This document shows, in pieces, positions 44,815 to 55,660 of a stretch of 64,000 nucleotides of DNA (position 1 is the first letter of the stretch; every line of letters begins with the position of its first letter). The DNA comes from Hoeflea ulvae (GTDB lineage: Bacteria > Pseudomonadota > Alphaproteobacteria > Rhizobiales > Rhizobiaceae), in assembly GCF_026619435.1 (NCBI RefSeq), contig NZ_JAOVZQ010000001.1:4719501-4783500 (forward strand), written 5' to 3'. The position numbers and the translations under genes are program-made. The notes under the pieces were generated by a model. It was not told the origin of the DNA. It did not search any database and saw only the letters and a list, made by a program, of their open reading frames with translations.

Positions 44815-45110
44815 GGCGCGTCTCCCGTGGCGGCTTCACGGCGCGCGAGCGTGGTGGCGACAAACCGCACGACCAGGAACGCGATGCCGTAACCCAGACA
44901 GGCCCAAGGCCCGCTCTGACTGACAACGATCCAGCCGATGCCGAGAAAGCCCGCAAGCCGTATCGCGGCGCTCAGGGACAAGACAATGACCGGCGATCCC
45001 GTCCGCAAGGCACGCCGGATGCCGACCGCCAGACCCAGGAAGAAGATTGCCCCTGTCACCGTGCCGATGCCGAATCCCAGCATCGCGGCAGTCCAGTCGA
45101 TCTCGATCAT
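44811..45110 (-). CDS. atpR: N-ATPase AtpR accessory subunit
   Basis: 99 residues with three hydrophobic segments (about 5-26, 38-58 and 65-84) and a basic C-terminus (TTLARREAATGDAP). It matches the AtpR family found only in N-ATPase operons, where it is thought to assist c-ring assembly. ATG 45110 has AAGGAGG upstream; the longer open frame to 45272 overlaps atpQ and is discarded. It overlaps atpQ and atpB by four bases. Confidence 0.88.
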   Translation of the reverse strand: MIEIDWTAAMLGFGIGTVTGAIFFLGLAVGIRRALRTGSPVIVLSLSAAIRLAGFLGIGWIVVSQSGPWACLGYGIAFLVVRFVATTLARREAATGDAP

Positions 45111-45390
45111 TTCCGGCCTCCTTCCTTGTTCATCCAGACCCCGGCGATGAACGCACCGAGGACCACGCCGCCCAGGATCAGGCTGATCGTCCATGAAAAG
45201 CCCTGCGGCGCCACACGATCGAGCCAGAGCCCCAAAAGTGCGCCGCCGACCGTGGGGACTGCGATCGACCATCCGATCATCCCGAAGGCACTGATGCCCG
45301 TGAGCGGGCTCGGCCCCGGATGTTCGCGCGTCGATTTCATCCGCCTGGCGTGACGGCCGATCTCCTCGGTGGGCTTGTCGGGCGTCTGCG

Positions 45391-45394
<4 letters not shown>
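45107..45394 (-). CDS. atpQ: N-ATPase AtpQ accessory subunit (AtpI/AtpZ-like)
   Basis: 95 residues. A charged N-terminus precedes two membrane segments (about 34-55 and 66-88) with AtpI/AtpZ-like GxxxGxxxD spacing (GGALLGLWLDR). It is located between atpC and atpR, the diagnostic N-ATPase position. It overlaps atpC by four bases. Confidence 0.88.
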
Positions 45395-47348
<1,954 letters not shown>

Positions 47349-47410
47349 TCATCACCTGACGTCCTTCCCTGATCCTGGAAGGACACTACTCGTTGATGGG
47401 CGCCACCCAT

Positions 47411-47424
47411 TTGATTTCCGTCAA
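47411..47424. promoter_or_regulatory. FNR/DNR-type box upstream of N-ATPase operon
   Basis: TTGAT-TTCC-GTCAA has the same half-sites as the boxes at 28719 and 40465. It is centred 225 bases upstream of the atpD ATG. Confidence 0.6.
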
Positions 47425-47684
47425 TTGGCGGATTTTTCGCGACCGTCGAAGCGATCTTTGTCTTCAGGTTTCTTCGGTGCCAATTGTATCAGTTCCCATC
47501 CACGCAGGTCCCGCGCGGACAGGCGCCCAACCAGATCGCCACGGCTCGCAAGCCGTTTCAATCCTTCCGCAAGCACAGGATCGGCCGGCCCCTGCCCGGC
47601 GCGCATCAGGACGGCCTAGGCGGCCAAAACCAGTTCGCAATCGGGTTTTCCGGAAAAGTTCGGCATTGAGAAGGCCGAGATCCC
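47421..47684 (-). pseudogene. possible degraded small ORF
   Basis: A minus-strand frame starting MDESGGDLGLLNAELFRK (from 47684) can be joined, after one frameshift and across one TAG, to a frame ending at 47421 (61-residue ORF 47421-47606 with MRAGQGPADPVLAEGLK and LRGWELIQLAPKK). Composition looks protein-like, but I recognise no family and no ribosome site is visible before the 61-residue part. It may be chance. Confidence 0.25.
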
Positions 47685-47776
47685 CGCCGGACTCATCCAT
47701 TTCCAGCGCATCCCTACAGGTCCTGTATCGGAAGGACGGCTGGTAAGATTCGCGCCATGCGCTAGAACTGCGGAAA

Positions 47777-47800
47777 CTGCACCAACTGCACCAACTGCAC
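47777..47800. repeat. short 9-base tandem repeat
   Basis: Two full copies of CTGCACCAA plus CTGCAC, ending about 19 bases before the allE start codon. Confidence 0.6.
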
Positions 47801-47818
47801 TCTATTTCTGGAGCCAAA

Positions 47819-48664
47819 ATGTCGCCCAAATATTTTGCGCCGCGCGGGGGTCACCCGGGTCAGGACCAGCTTCTCACGGATCGGGCCGTGTTCACCGATG
47901 CCTATGCCGTTATCCCCAAAGGCACCATGCAGGATATCGTCACCAGCTTCCTGCCGTTCTGGGAGGAGACCCGGCTGTGGGTGCTCTCGCGTCCGCTCAG
48001 CGGCTTCGCCGAAACATTTTCACAATACATCATGGAAGTTGCCCCCGGCGGCGGGTCAAACCGGCCCGAGACGGATCCCGGCGCGGAAGCGGTGCTGTTC
48101 GTTGTGGAAGGCTCGGCATCGCTCGAGGTCAACGGCCAGAACCATGAGCTTCAGCCGGGCGGCTATGCCTATCTGCCGCCGCAGACCGACTGGACATTGC
48201 ACAACCGGGGCTCGGACAAGCTGGTCTTTCACTGGATCCGGAAATTCTACGAGGCGGTCGACGGGCTTGAGACCCCGGATGTGGTGATCGCCAATGAGAA
48301 CGACATAGCGCCGACCGTCATGCCCGGCACGGACGGCAAATGGGCGACCACACGCTTTGTCGATCCCAAGGATCTTCGGCACGACATGCATGTGACGATC
48401 GTCACGCTGGAGCCGGGTGCGGTGATCCCCTTTGCGGAAACCCACGTGATGGAGCATGGGCTCTATGTGCTGGAGGGCAAGGCGGTCTACCGGCTCAACC
48501 AGGACTGGGTCGAGGTCGAAGCCGGCGACTATATGTGGCTCAGGGCATTCTGCCCGCAGGCCTGCTATGCCGGCGGCCCGGGAAATTTCCGCTACCTTCT
48601 CTACAAGGATGTGAACCGGCATATGAGCCTGAATTCACCGGCAAGGGCCAGAAGAACTTTCTAG
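47819..48664 (+). CDS. allE: (S)-ureidoglycine aminohydrolase
   Basis: 281 residues forming two cupin domains (about 60-145 and 185-270), the bicupin arrangement of the AllE/YlbA family. Landmarks are GFAETFSQYIMEVAPGGGS, EAVLFVVEGSASL and THVMEHGLYVLEGKAVYRLN, the last with metal-ligand His/Glu positions. It converts (S)-ureidoglycine to (S)-ureidoglycolate and ammonia in allantoin (purine nitrogen) breakdown. GGAG precedes the ATG. No other allantoin gene is seen here, so it is an orphan in this window. Confidence 0.9.
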   Translation: MSPKYFAPRGGHPGQDQLLTDRAVFTDAYAVIPKGTMQDIVTSFLPFWEETRLWVLSRPLSGFAETFSQYIMEVAPGGGSNRPETDPGAEAVLFVVEGSASLEVNGQNHELQPGGYAYLPPQTDWTLHNRGSDKLVFHWIRKFYEAVDGLETPDVVIANENDIAPTVMPGTDGKWATTRFVDPKDLRHDMHVTIVTLEPGAVIPFAETHVMEHGLYVLEGKAVYRLNQDWVEVEAGDYMWLRAFCPQACYAGGPGNFRYLLYKDVNRHMSLNSPARARRTF

Positions 48665-48673
48665 TCAGGATTT

Positions 48674-48702
48674 CTGAAGCATCAGCAGGCTGACTGCTTC
48701 AG
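48674..48702. terminator. hairpin between convergent allE and dppF-like genes
   Basis: CTGAAGC (48674-48680) pairs with GCTTCAG (48696-48702), with additional pairing TCAG/CTGA inside. It spans the gap between the two stop codons and could serve both strands. No strong T-run. Confidence 0.5.
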
Positions 48703-49712
48703 TCGCGCGCATCCATGCCGAGCTGTGTTTGAAAATGATGACAGGCGACGCTGCGCAGCTCCGACACGGGTTGCGTGGCGGGCTGAGTCGCACCACAGAT
48801 CTCGCTCGCAAGCGGACAACGCGGGTGATAGTAGCACCCGGACGGTGGCGACAGCGGCGAAGGAACCTCTCCTTCGATGGTTTCAAAACGCACCAGTTCC
48901 TCCGCATCCAGCACCAGTTTCGGCACGCTGCCGAACAGGGCCGCGGTATAGGGGTGCGCGGGTCTGCCGAACACCTCGGCCGTCGGCCCCAGTTCGACGA
49001 TCCTGCCCAGATACATGATCGCGACCCGGTCGCTGACATGCTGCACGACGCTCAGATCATGGCTGATGAACACGGTGGTCAGCGCCAGGTCGCGGGTCAG
49101 TTGCAGAAACAGGTTGATGATCTGCGCCTGGATCGACACATCCAGCGAGGCCACCGGCTCATCGCAGATCAGCACATCGGGCTGCATCGCCAGTGCGCGG
49201 GCAATCGCGATCCGCTGGCGCTGGCCGCCGGAGAACTGGTGCGGATAACGCTCCACCCAGTCAGGATCGAGCCCCACCTGTTCGAACCATCCGGCGACAT
49301 AGCTGCGGGCCTGTGCCTTGGCCGTCAGCCCATGGGCGATCGGTCCTTCGGCCACGGCATCGCCCACCTTCATGCGCGGATCGAGGCTGGCGAAGGGGTC
49401 CTGGAACACGGTCTGCACCCGGGTCGTCACCTTGGTGCCGTTTTTCATCACCGGCGCACCATCAATGCTGACCGTTCCGCTGGTCGGCGGCAGGATGCCG
49501 GCAATCACGCGGCCCAGCGTGGACTTGCCGCAGCCGGACTCGCCCACCAGTCCGAGCGTCTCGCCCTTGCGCACTCTCAGCGTCACGTCGGACACCGCGC
49601 GAACCGAACGGGTCTCCACCTTGCCACCCAGCCTGGCGGCGATCTTTTCGCCCGTGGTCAGATTGGGTCCGAACAGGCGGCTGACATTGTCGATGGTGAG
49701 AAATCCGCTCAT
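48699..49712 (-). CDS. peptide/nickel-type ABC transporter ATP-binding protein (DppF/OppF family)
   Basis: 337 residues: Walker A GESGCGKST (about 54-62), Q-loop, signature LSGGQ-type FSGGQRQRIAIARAL, Walker B DVLICDEPVASLD. The C-terminal oligopeptide-ABC extension with cysteines (CYYHPRCPLASEIC) is typical of DppF. It energises import by the permeases encoded upstream. ATG 49712 overlaps the dppD-like stop (ATGA). Confidence 0.95.
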   Translation of the reverse strand: MSGFLTIDNVSRLFGPNLTTGEKIAARLGGKVETRSVRAVSDVTLRVRKGETLGLVGESGCGKSTLGRVIAGILPPTSGTVSIDGAPVMKNGTKVTTRVQTVFQDPFASLDPRMKVGDAVAEGPIAHGLTAKAQARSYVAGWFEQVGLDPDWVERYPHQFSGGQRQRIAIARALAMQPDVLICDEPVASLDVSIQAQIINLFLQLTRDLALTTVFISHDLSVVQHVSDRVAIMYLGRIVELGPTAEVFGRPAHPYTAALFGSVPKLVLDAEELVRFETIEGEVPSPLSPPSGCYYHPRCPLASEICGATQPATQPVSELRSVACHHFQTQLGMDARD

Positions 49713-50692
49713 GCCGAAACCTCGATATTCTGGCCCACCGGATGAAAGCAGCGCCAGCCGCGGTTCTCCTGCAGGGTCATCTGCGGCGTGGTCGCGCATT
49801 GTTCGGTGGCCCGGTCGCAGCGCGGCGCAAAGGGACAGCCCGGCGGCAGCGACAGAAGCGATGGCGTGGTGCCCGGGATTTGCGTCAGCGGCATGCCGGG
49901 CTTCGCCGTTGCCGGCAGCGAAGCAATCAGGCCGGCAGTATAGGGATGGCGCGGATCGCGCAGCAAGGTCGCCGTTGGCCCCTGCTCGACAATCCGGCCT
50001 GCATACATCACCGCCAGTTTGCTGGCGAGGCTCGAGACCACCGCCAGATCATGGCTGATCCAGATCATCGCCGTGCCTGTCTCGGCCGCAAGGTCGCGCA
50101 TCTGAAACAATATCTGCGCCTGGATCGAGACATCCAGCGCCGTTGTCGGCTCATCCGCGACGATCACCGCTGGGCGGTGCAGCAATGCAATAGCAATGGC
50201 CACGCGTTGCCGCATGCCGCCGGAAAATTCATGCGGATAGGCCCTTAACCGCGCCTGAGCCGACGGAATACCGACCTGGGTCAGCAAGTCTGCCGCCCGC
50301 GCCTCGGCAGCACTGCGGCTAAGGCTTTCATGGGCATCGATCGCCAGCTTCATCTGCTGGCCGATGGTCAGCATCGGGTTCAACGTTGCAATCGGATCCT
50401 GAAAGATCATCGAGATGTCGCGGCCGCGGCGGCGGCGCAGCTCCTTTTGCGACAGCGTCGTCAGCTCGGTGCCGTTGAGCCTGATTGAGCCTTCGACGAT
50501 GCTGCCGGGTGCATCGACCAGCCCCAGCAGCGAGAATCCGGTCACCGTCTTTCCCGATCCGCTTTCGCCCACCAGCCCCATGATCTCGCCCCTGGCCAGA
50601 TCGAAGGACACACCATCCACCGCCTTGACCACGCCCGCGCGAGTAAAGAAATGGGTGCTCAGATTTTCAACACTCAGGACAGGATCGCTCAT
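49709..50692 (-). CDS. peptide/nickel-type ABC transporter ATP-binding protein (DppD/OppD family)
   Basis: 327 residues with Walker A GESGSGKT (about 40-47), FSGGMRQRVAIAIAL signature and Walker B AVIVADEPTTALD; the C-terminal Cys-containing extension (CPFAPRCDRATEQC) marks an oligopeptide-type ATPase. ATG 50692 is the start of homology and overlaps the dppC-like stop; the longer frame to 50953 lies inside that gene and is dismissed. Confidence 0.95.
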   Translation of the reverse strand: MSDPVLSVENLSTHFFTRAGVVKAVDGVSFDLARGEIMGLVGESGSGKTVTGFSLLGLVDAPGSIVEGSIRLNGTELTTLSQKELRRRRGRDISMIFQDPIATLNPMLTIGQQMKLAIDAHESLSRSAAEARAADLLTQVGIPSAQARLRAYPHEFSGGMRQRVAIAIALLHRPAVIVADEPTTALDVSIQAQILFQMRDLAAETGTAMIWISHDLAVVSSLASKLAVMYAGRIVEQGPTATLLRDPRHPYTAGLIASLPATAKPGMPLTQIPGTTPSLLSLPPGCPFAPRCDRATEQCATTPQMTLQENRGWRCFHPVGQNIEVSA

Positions 50693-51570
50693 TTGCGCAG
50701 CCTTGGATTGAATTGGTCGCGCACCTGATCGCCGACAATGTTGATGGCCACAATCAGGATGATCAGGGCCACGCCGGGATAGACCGAAATCCAGTAGCGA
50801 CCGCTCATCATGTAGGGAAAGCCGTTGGCGATCAGCATGCCGAGCGAGGGTTCGGTGACCGGCAGGCCAAGGCCGAGAAAGCTCAGCGTCGCCTCGAGCG
50901 AGATCGAATTGGCGATCTGCACCGTCGCCACCACGATCAGCGGTGGCGTGCAATTGGGCAGAAGATGGCGCATCACAACCAACCGGCCGCTGAGCGGGGT
51001 GGCCAGTGCGGCCTCGATATAATCCTTGCCGCGTTCGGCCTTGGCGGCGCCATAGGCCGTGCGGGCGAAATAGGCATATTGCGCCGCCACCAGGGCGCCG
51101 ATCAGCTGCGCCTTGCCCTGGCCCAGCAGAGCCACGATCACCAGCGCCAGCAGGATCGCCGGGAAAGACAGCTGCAAATCGACCAGCCGCATGATCAGGG
51201 CCTCGATCCGTCCGCCGACATAGGCAGCCGTGATCCCCAGCGCCGTGCCGATGCTGAGCGAGACCAGGCCAGCAGCAAGACCGATCTGGATGGAAATCTG
51301 CAAGCCGTAAAAGATCGCCGACAACAGGTCGCGCCCCTGTGGATCGGTGCCCAGAATATGGGTGTAGCCGCCTGAGCCGACAAAGCCGGGCGGACGGCGG
51401 CTGTCCATCAACGACAGATTTGCCAGGTCATAGGGGTTCTGGGGTGATATCAGCGCGGCAAACAGCGCCAGGAGGATCATCAGCACAACCACCCCAAGGG
51501 CCAGCACAGCGATCCTGTTTTCCCGAAATTCCGCCCAGAACCGGCGGAGCGGTGTGCTCTGATTGCTCAT
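50689..51570 (-). CDS. peptide/nickel-type ABC transporter permease (DppC family)
   Basis: 293 residues, six membrane helices with the inner-membrane permease EAA-type loop (DYIEAALATPLSGRLVVMRHLLPN near 186-209) and the DppC N-terminal segment. It overlaps the dppB-like gene by four bases. Confidence 0.94.
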   Translation of the reverse strand: MSNQSTPLRRFWAEFRENRIAVLALGVVVLMILLALFAALISPQNPYDLANLSLMDSRRPPGFVGSGGYTHILGTDPQGRDLLSAIFYGLQISIQIGLAAGLVSLSIGTALGITAAYVGGRIEALIMRLVDLQLSFPAILLALVIVALLGQGKAQLIGALVAAQYAYFARTAYGAAKAERGKDYIEAALATPLSGRLVVMRHLLPNCTPPLIVVATVQIANSISLEATLSFLGLGLPVTEPSLGMLIANGFPYMMSGRYWISVYPGVALIILIVAINIVGDQVRDQFNPRLRK

Positions 51571-52541
51571 GCCGACACCCCGTGGCGTACGCGCGGATCG
51601 ATCAGCGCAAAGACCAGATCGATCACGAAATTGATGGTGACGAACAGGAAAGCCACCAGGATCAGGTAGGCGACCATGACGGGCCGGTCGAGCACGGTGA
51701 TGCTGTCAATGATCAGCTTGCCCACGCCAGGCCATGAAAAAATCGTCTCGGTCACAACGGCGAACGCCAGGGTTGATCCCAGCTCGAGCCCGAAAACCGT
51801 GATGATCGGGATGGAGATGAGCTTGAGCAGATGGCGGCGCAGGATGGTGGATTCGGACAGGCCTGCGGCGCGGGCGAATTTGATGGTGTCGGTGAGCATG
51901 ATCTCGCGGGTGCCCGCCCGGGCAAGACGGATCATCATCGCCAGCTTGAACAGCGCCAGATTGACCGCCGGCAGAACGATATGGGACAGCCCGTTGAGCG
52001 TCGGGAACGACCAGGCGACACCCCATATTTCGACGGTTTCACCGCGCCCGCCCGCAGGCAGCCAGCCGAGATTGACCGCGAAGAACAGGATCAGGATCAG
52101 CCCCACCCAGAATGACGGCACCGAAAAGCCCAGAACAGAGACGGCCATGATCATTTTCGACACCCAGCTGTCGGGCCGGTAACCGGCATAGATGCCGAGA
52201 CTTACACCCAGAAAGGTTGCAGACAGGACCGATATCAGCACCAGCTCGAGCGTTGCGGGCAAGCGCGTGCCGATGAGATCGAGCACCGGAATGTTGTAGA
52301 CGAAGGAGCGGCCGAGATCGCCCTGCAGCAGGTTGGAGATGAAAATGAAATACTGCTCGTAGAGGGGCCGGTCGAGGCCGAGCCGCCGGATCGCTTCGGC
52401 GCGGATTTCCTGGGTTGCTTCGGGCGGGATCACGATGTCGATCGGATTGCCGATCGCATAGACCCCGCAGAAGACGATGACCGACATCACCGCCATGACG
52501 CCGGTTGCCTGGATCAATCGCTGGATGATGAAGCCGAGCAT
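51567..52541 (-). CDS. peptide/nickel-type ABC transporter permease (DppB family)
   Basis: 324 residues, six membrane helices; the DppB N-terminus MLGFIIQRLIQATGVM and the EAA-type loop FARAAGLSESTILRRHLLK are clear. ATG 52541 is chosen for GGGAGAG upstream. It is separated from the binding-protein gene by a hairpin. Confidence 0.94.
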   Translation of the reverse strand: MLGFIIQRLIQATGVMAVMSVIVFCGVYAIGNPIDIVIPPEATQEIRAEAIRRLGLDRPLYEQYFIFISNLLQGDLGRSFVYNIPVLDLIGTRLPATLELVLISVLSATFLGVSLGIYAGYRPDSWVSKMIMAVSVLGFSVPSFWVGLILILFFAVNLGWLPAGGRGETVEIWGVAWSFPTLNGLSHIVLPAVNLALFKLAMMIRLARAGTREIMLTDTIKFARAAGLSESTILRRHLLKLISIPIITVFGLELGSTLAFAVVTETIFSWPGVGKLIIDSITVLDRPVMVAYLILVAFLFVTINFVIDLVFALIDPRVRHGVSA

Positions 52542-52565
52542 CAGCTCTCCCTTGGCGTAAAGCAA

Positions 52566-52595
52566 AGGCCGGGCGGCGTGTCTGCCGCCCGGCCT
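52566..52595 (-). terminator. intercistronic stem-loop between peptide-binding protein and permease genes
   Basis: AGGCCGGGCGGC (52566-52577) and its complement (52584-52595) form a perfect 12-base stem with a six-base loop, 23 bases after the binding-protein stop, followed on the minus strand by TTTGC. It probably limits read-through into the permease genes. Confidence 0.7.
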
Positions 52596-52618
52596 TCTGT
52601 CTTATGTCGTGCGTCGGT

Positions 52619-54205
52619 TCATTCCGCAGGCTTGATGAAGAACGCCAGCGTGTCTTCGTCAAACCGTGGCGCGAATTCCAGCATGCCGGCCTTTGCACCC
52701 CAGACCGTCTGCAGCTGGACCAGGGAGATATAGGCCTTGTCTGCCATCACCTTCTCCATCGCTTCTTCGTAAGTGGCACGGCGCTGGTCCGCATCCATCA
52801 TCTTGGCGCCGTCCTGCAACAGCGTGTCGACATCTTTGTTGAGATATTCGATGCGGTTGTAGGCACCGAGCTTGACGTCAGGATTGTTGGAATGCGCCAG
52901 GCCGCCCAGAGTGTAGGATGCCTCGCCCGTCAACGTGCCCCAGCCATTCATGAACATCGAATAGTCAAGCCGCGCCTGGGCGGGGAAATAGACGGTTTTC
53001 GAGATGGCGTTGACATTGGTCTTGATGCCGACCTGGGTCAGCATCTGGCCCAGACCCTGGCAGATCGCACCATCACCGGGCAGACGGTCTGCGGTGCAAT
53101 AGAGATCCACCTCGAACCCGTCGGGATAGCCCGCATCCGCCAGAAGCGCCTTGGCTTTGGCCGGATCATATTCGGGCATCGGAATGGCTTCGCTCGAACC
53201 GAAAAAGCCTGCAGGCATCATCTGGTTTGCCGGCTTGCCGAGCCCTTCGAGCACCACTTCGACCATGGTTTCGCGGTCAATGGCATAGTCGATGGCCTGA
53301 CGCACCTTCAGATCGCGGAATGGATTTTCAGCCAGCTCCGAGCCGTCAATGGCACGCACCATCGGTGTCTTTTCACGTTGGTCCAGCTGCAGGTTCATGA
53401 TGTAGACACTGTCGCCCTTGATCGCATCCACATTTGCATCACGTTCCAGCGCCAGATAGTCGACCGAGGAGACATAGTTGATCACATCAACCTGCCCGGC
53501 CTTCAAGGCCGCCAGACGCGAGCTGTCATTGGGAATTTCCTTGCGGATCACGGTTTCCCAGGCGCCCGTCCCGCGCCAGTAGTCATCATTGCGCTCCAGC
53601 ACCAGATCGCCTTTCGGCTCCCAGCTCACATATTTGTAAGGCCCGGTTCCGATGGTTGCCGCGCCGGAATTGAAACCCTCGGAAGCAGTCTCTGGCGTGG
53701 AATAGTCAGCCGCCGCCTCTGACGAGACGATGAACAGACGGATGAAGTCATTGGGCAGCGTCGCCGCCTGGCCGTCGGTATGGATATGCAGAGTGTAAGG
53801 GTCGATGATGTCGACGCCGGCCACGCGCCGGACATAGATCGCCGTGGTGGTGGGACCCGTGACGACCGGAATGCGTTCGATCGAGAACTTCACATCCTCT
53901 GCATCGAAATCGGAGCCGTCATGGAACTTGACGCCCTCGCGCAGCTTGAATTCCCAGGTGTCATCGTCAATCGGCGACCAGCTTGTGGCCAAGCCCGGCT
54001 CGATCTGCAGGTCGGTCCCCGACCAGACCAGCGTGTCGAAGATGTGCTTGGCCGCTTCCGCGTGAGATCCAAGAGCGGAGAAATGCGGATCCATCGATTC
54101 CGGTCCGCCGCGCACTCCGACCGTCAGGGTCTGCGCCGATGCGGCGCCCGCCGCAGCCAGGCCAAGAGCAAACGTCAGAGGTGTAAGGAAGTTCAGGTAT
54201 TTCAT
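52619..54205 (-). CDS. ABC transporter substrate-binding protein (DppA/SBP family 5)
   Basis: 528 residues: signal peptide MKYLNFLTPLTFALGLAAAG with cleavage near ASA-QTL at residues 24-25, then an SBP_bac_5 domain (TLTVGVRGGPESMDPH, and the family stretches DGSDFDAEDVKFSIERI and GTGPYKYVSWEPKGDLVL). It delivers a peptide-like ligand to the DppBCDF membrane complex encoded downstream. It is divergent from a MarR regulator that may control it. The adjacent plus-strand operon (creatininase-like, M20 peptidase, SDR) suggests an amide or dipeptide-like substrate; this is inference. Confidence 0.95.
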   Translation of the reverse strand: MKYLNFLTPLTFALGLAAAGAASAQTLTVGVRGGPESMDPHFSALGSHAEAAKHIFDTLVWSGTDLQIEPGLATSWSPIDDDTWEFKLREGVKFHDGSDFDAEDVKFSIERIPVVTGPTTTAIYVRRVAGVDIIDPYTLHIHTDGQAATLPNDFIRLFIVSSEAAADYSTPETASEGFNSGAATIGTGPYKYVSWEPKGDLVLERNDDYWRGTGAWETVIRKEIPNDSSRLAALKAGQVDVINYVSSVDYLALERDANVDAIKGDSVYIMNLQLDQREKTPMVRAIDGSELAENPFRDLKVRQAIDYAIDRETMVEVVLEGLGKPANQMMPAGFFGSSEAIPMPEYDPAKAKALLADAGYPDGFEVDLYCTADRLPGDGAICQGLGQMLTQVGIKTNVNAISKTVYFPAQARLDYSMFMNGWGTLTGEASYTLGGLAHSNNPDVKLGAYNRIEYLNKDVDTLLQDGAKMMDADQRRATYEEAMEKVMADKAYISLVQLQTVWGAKAGMLEFAPRFDEDTLAFFIKPAE

Positions 54206-54275
54206 GGTGTTCCTTTCCCGTCGCCGGTTGAGGCGCCAAACCCCGTCCCGTTGTCGTCAGTTGAATGGTGTCCCA

Positions 54276-54340
54276 TTTGGAACTTGCTTTAGCAGAATGT
54301 GCTGAGATAATGTAGCAGTCAAGTTCATTTTGGAACTCAA
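54276..54340. promoter_or_regulatory. candidate MarR operator repeats
   Basis: TTTGGAACT recurs at 54276-54284 and near 54329-54337 (TTTGGAACT after ATT). The second copy lies in an inverted repeat AGTTC-N6-GAACT (54322-54337), 32 bases before the MarR start. Paired sites in the divergent gap suit a MarR dimer. Confidence 0.4.
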
Positions 54341-54368
54341 AGTCGCACAAAAGAGGGTTGCCTAAATT

Positions 54369-54947
54369 ATGTCAGGGCCGCAAACCGCCTATGCTCAAGA
54401 ATTCGGCAAACAGGGCGCCGAACAGGGTCCCGGAATGCTCGATGCCAAATTATGGGGCAATCCCTGCCCTTTCACATTTCGGGTCAACTATCTCGCGCTG
54501 CTCTACAACACGCCGCTTTACAGCTGGATTCACGACACTTTCGGCCTCAAGCGGCCGGAATATGTGGTGCTGTATTCGCTGGCTCTGGCCGATGGCGGCA
54601 GCGCCCGGGATATCTCCCACACCTCCGGCTTCCCGAAGAACACGCTCAGCCGCGCCATCAACCGGCTGGAACTGACCGGCCTGATCGAGGCGCGCAGCAA
54701 GGCGCCCGGCGGTGGCCGCAAGCAGACCCTGCACCTGTCGGAAAAGGGCTGGGCGCTGTTTCACAAGACCCGCCCCGCTTTCGAGGCCCAGGAAAAACGG
54801 ATGCTCAAGGTCCTGTCGGAAGGAGAGCGGCAGATGCTGTTTGAACTGATGTCCAAGGTGGTGCTGGGGGCACAGGACTGGGCCGGCGAACTGCCACCCG
54901 AAGCAATGCCGCAAGCAGGAACCGCACAGGAAGGAAAGCCGCAATGA
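54369..54947 (+). CDS. MarR family transcriptional regulator
   Basis: 192 residues with a MarR winged helix (about 60-150): DISHTSGFPKNTLSRAINRLELTGLIEARSKAPGGGRKQTLHLSEKG. The N-terminus (about 1-45) is longer than usual. The start at 54369 has GAGGG some 13 bases upstream; ATG 54435 is an alternative. It overlaps the creatininase-like gene by four bases and is divergent from the ABC transporter operon, so it probably controls both. Confidence 0.92.
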   Translation: MSGPQTAYAQEFGKQGAEQGPGMLDAKLWGNPCPFTFRVNYLALLYNTPLYSWIHDTFGLKRPEYVVLYSLALADGGSARDISHTSGFPKNTLSRAINRLELTGLIEARSKAPGGGRKQTLHLSEKGWALFHKTRPAFEAQEKRMLKVLSEGERQMLFELMSKVVLGAQDWAGELPPEAMPQAGTAQEGKPQ

Positions 54948-55660
54948 AGGTTGCCGAAATGAACTGGCGTGATGTCGAGGCAGCCGCCGCCCGCAACCCG
55001 AGCTGCATCCTGCCCATCGGCTCGACCGAGCAACACGCGCAGCTGTCGCTGTGCGTGGACATGATCCTGGCCGAAAAAGTTGCCTGCGAGGCGGCCGAGC
55101 CGCTCAACGTGCCGGTGTTTCCGGTGATGCCCTACGGTCTGGCACCCTATTTCAACGCCTATCCCGGCACCATCTGCCTGCGGGTGGAGACATTGCTGGC
55201 CGTTGTCCGCGACATCGTCGCCTCGCTGCGGCGGGCCGGGTTCCGGCGGATCCTGATCGTCAACGGCCATGGCGGCAACAATCCGGTGGCTGCCCTGGCC
55301 CAGGAACTCATGGCCGAGCATGGCGATGTCTCGATCAAGTTCCACAACTGGTGGAACGCGCCCGCGACCTGGGCAAAGATACAATCCATCGACACCAGCG
55401 GATCGCACGCCAACTGGATGGAGAATTTTCCATGGACGCGGCTGGCCCATGCGGCGGCGCCCGACGGGTCAAAGCCGATGGTCGACATGGCGCTGATGCG
55501 CGCCTCGCCGCCGGCGATGGCCCGCGAGGTGCTGGGCGACGGCTCCTTTGGCGGGCTGTGGCAGCGTCCGGATGCGGAGATGCTGGAAATCTGGGAGACC
55601 GGTGTGGCCGAGACCCGCGCCGTGCTAGAGGGACCTTGGGCGGATCTTGACAATGGATGA
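54944..55660 (+). CDS. creatininase family protein
   Basis: 238 residues with creatininase metal-ligand patterns: GSTEQHAQLSLCVD (26-39, Glu/His/Asp) and NGHGGNNPV (about 107-115). The usual GHAGExET block appears changed to GSHANWMEN, so the second-metal ligand set differs and the substrate may not be creatinine. Members are amidohydrolases that open cyclic amides. It overlaps the MarR and ketopantoate-reductase-like genes, so it is in one operon. Confidence 0.88.
   Translation: MKVAEMNWRDVEAAAARNPSCILPIGSTEQHAQLSLCVDMILAEKVACEAAEPLNVPVFPVMPYGLAPYFNAYPGTICLRVETLLAVVRDIVASLRRAGFRRILIVNGHGGNNPVAALAQELMAEHGDVSIKFHNWWNAPATWAKIQSIDTSGSHANWMENFPWTRLAHAAAPDGSKPMVDMALMRASPPAMAREVLGDGSFGGLWQRPDAEMLEIWETGVAETRAVLEGPWADLDNG

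Noticed and set aside
48699..54205. The ABC operon as a nickel importer (nikABCDE)
   Set aside because: Binding protein and ATPases fit the general peptide family; no nickel-linked neighbours, and the adjacent catabolic genes favour an organic ligand.
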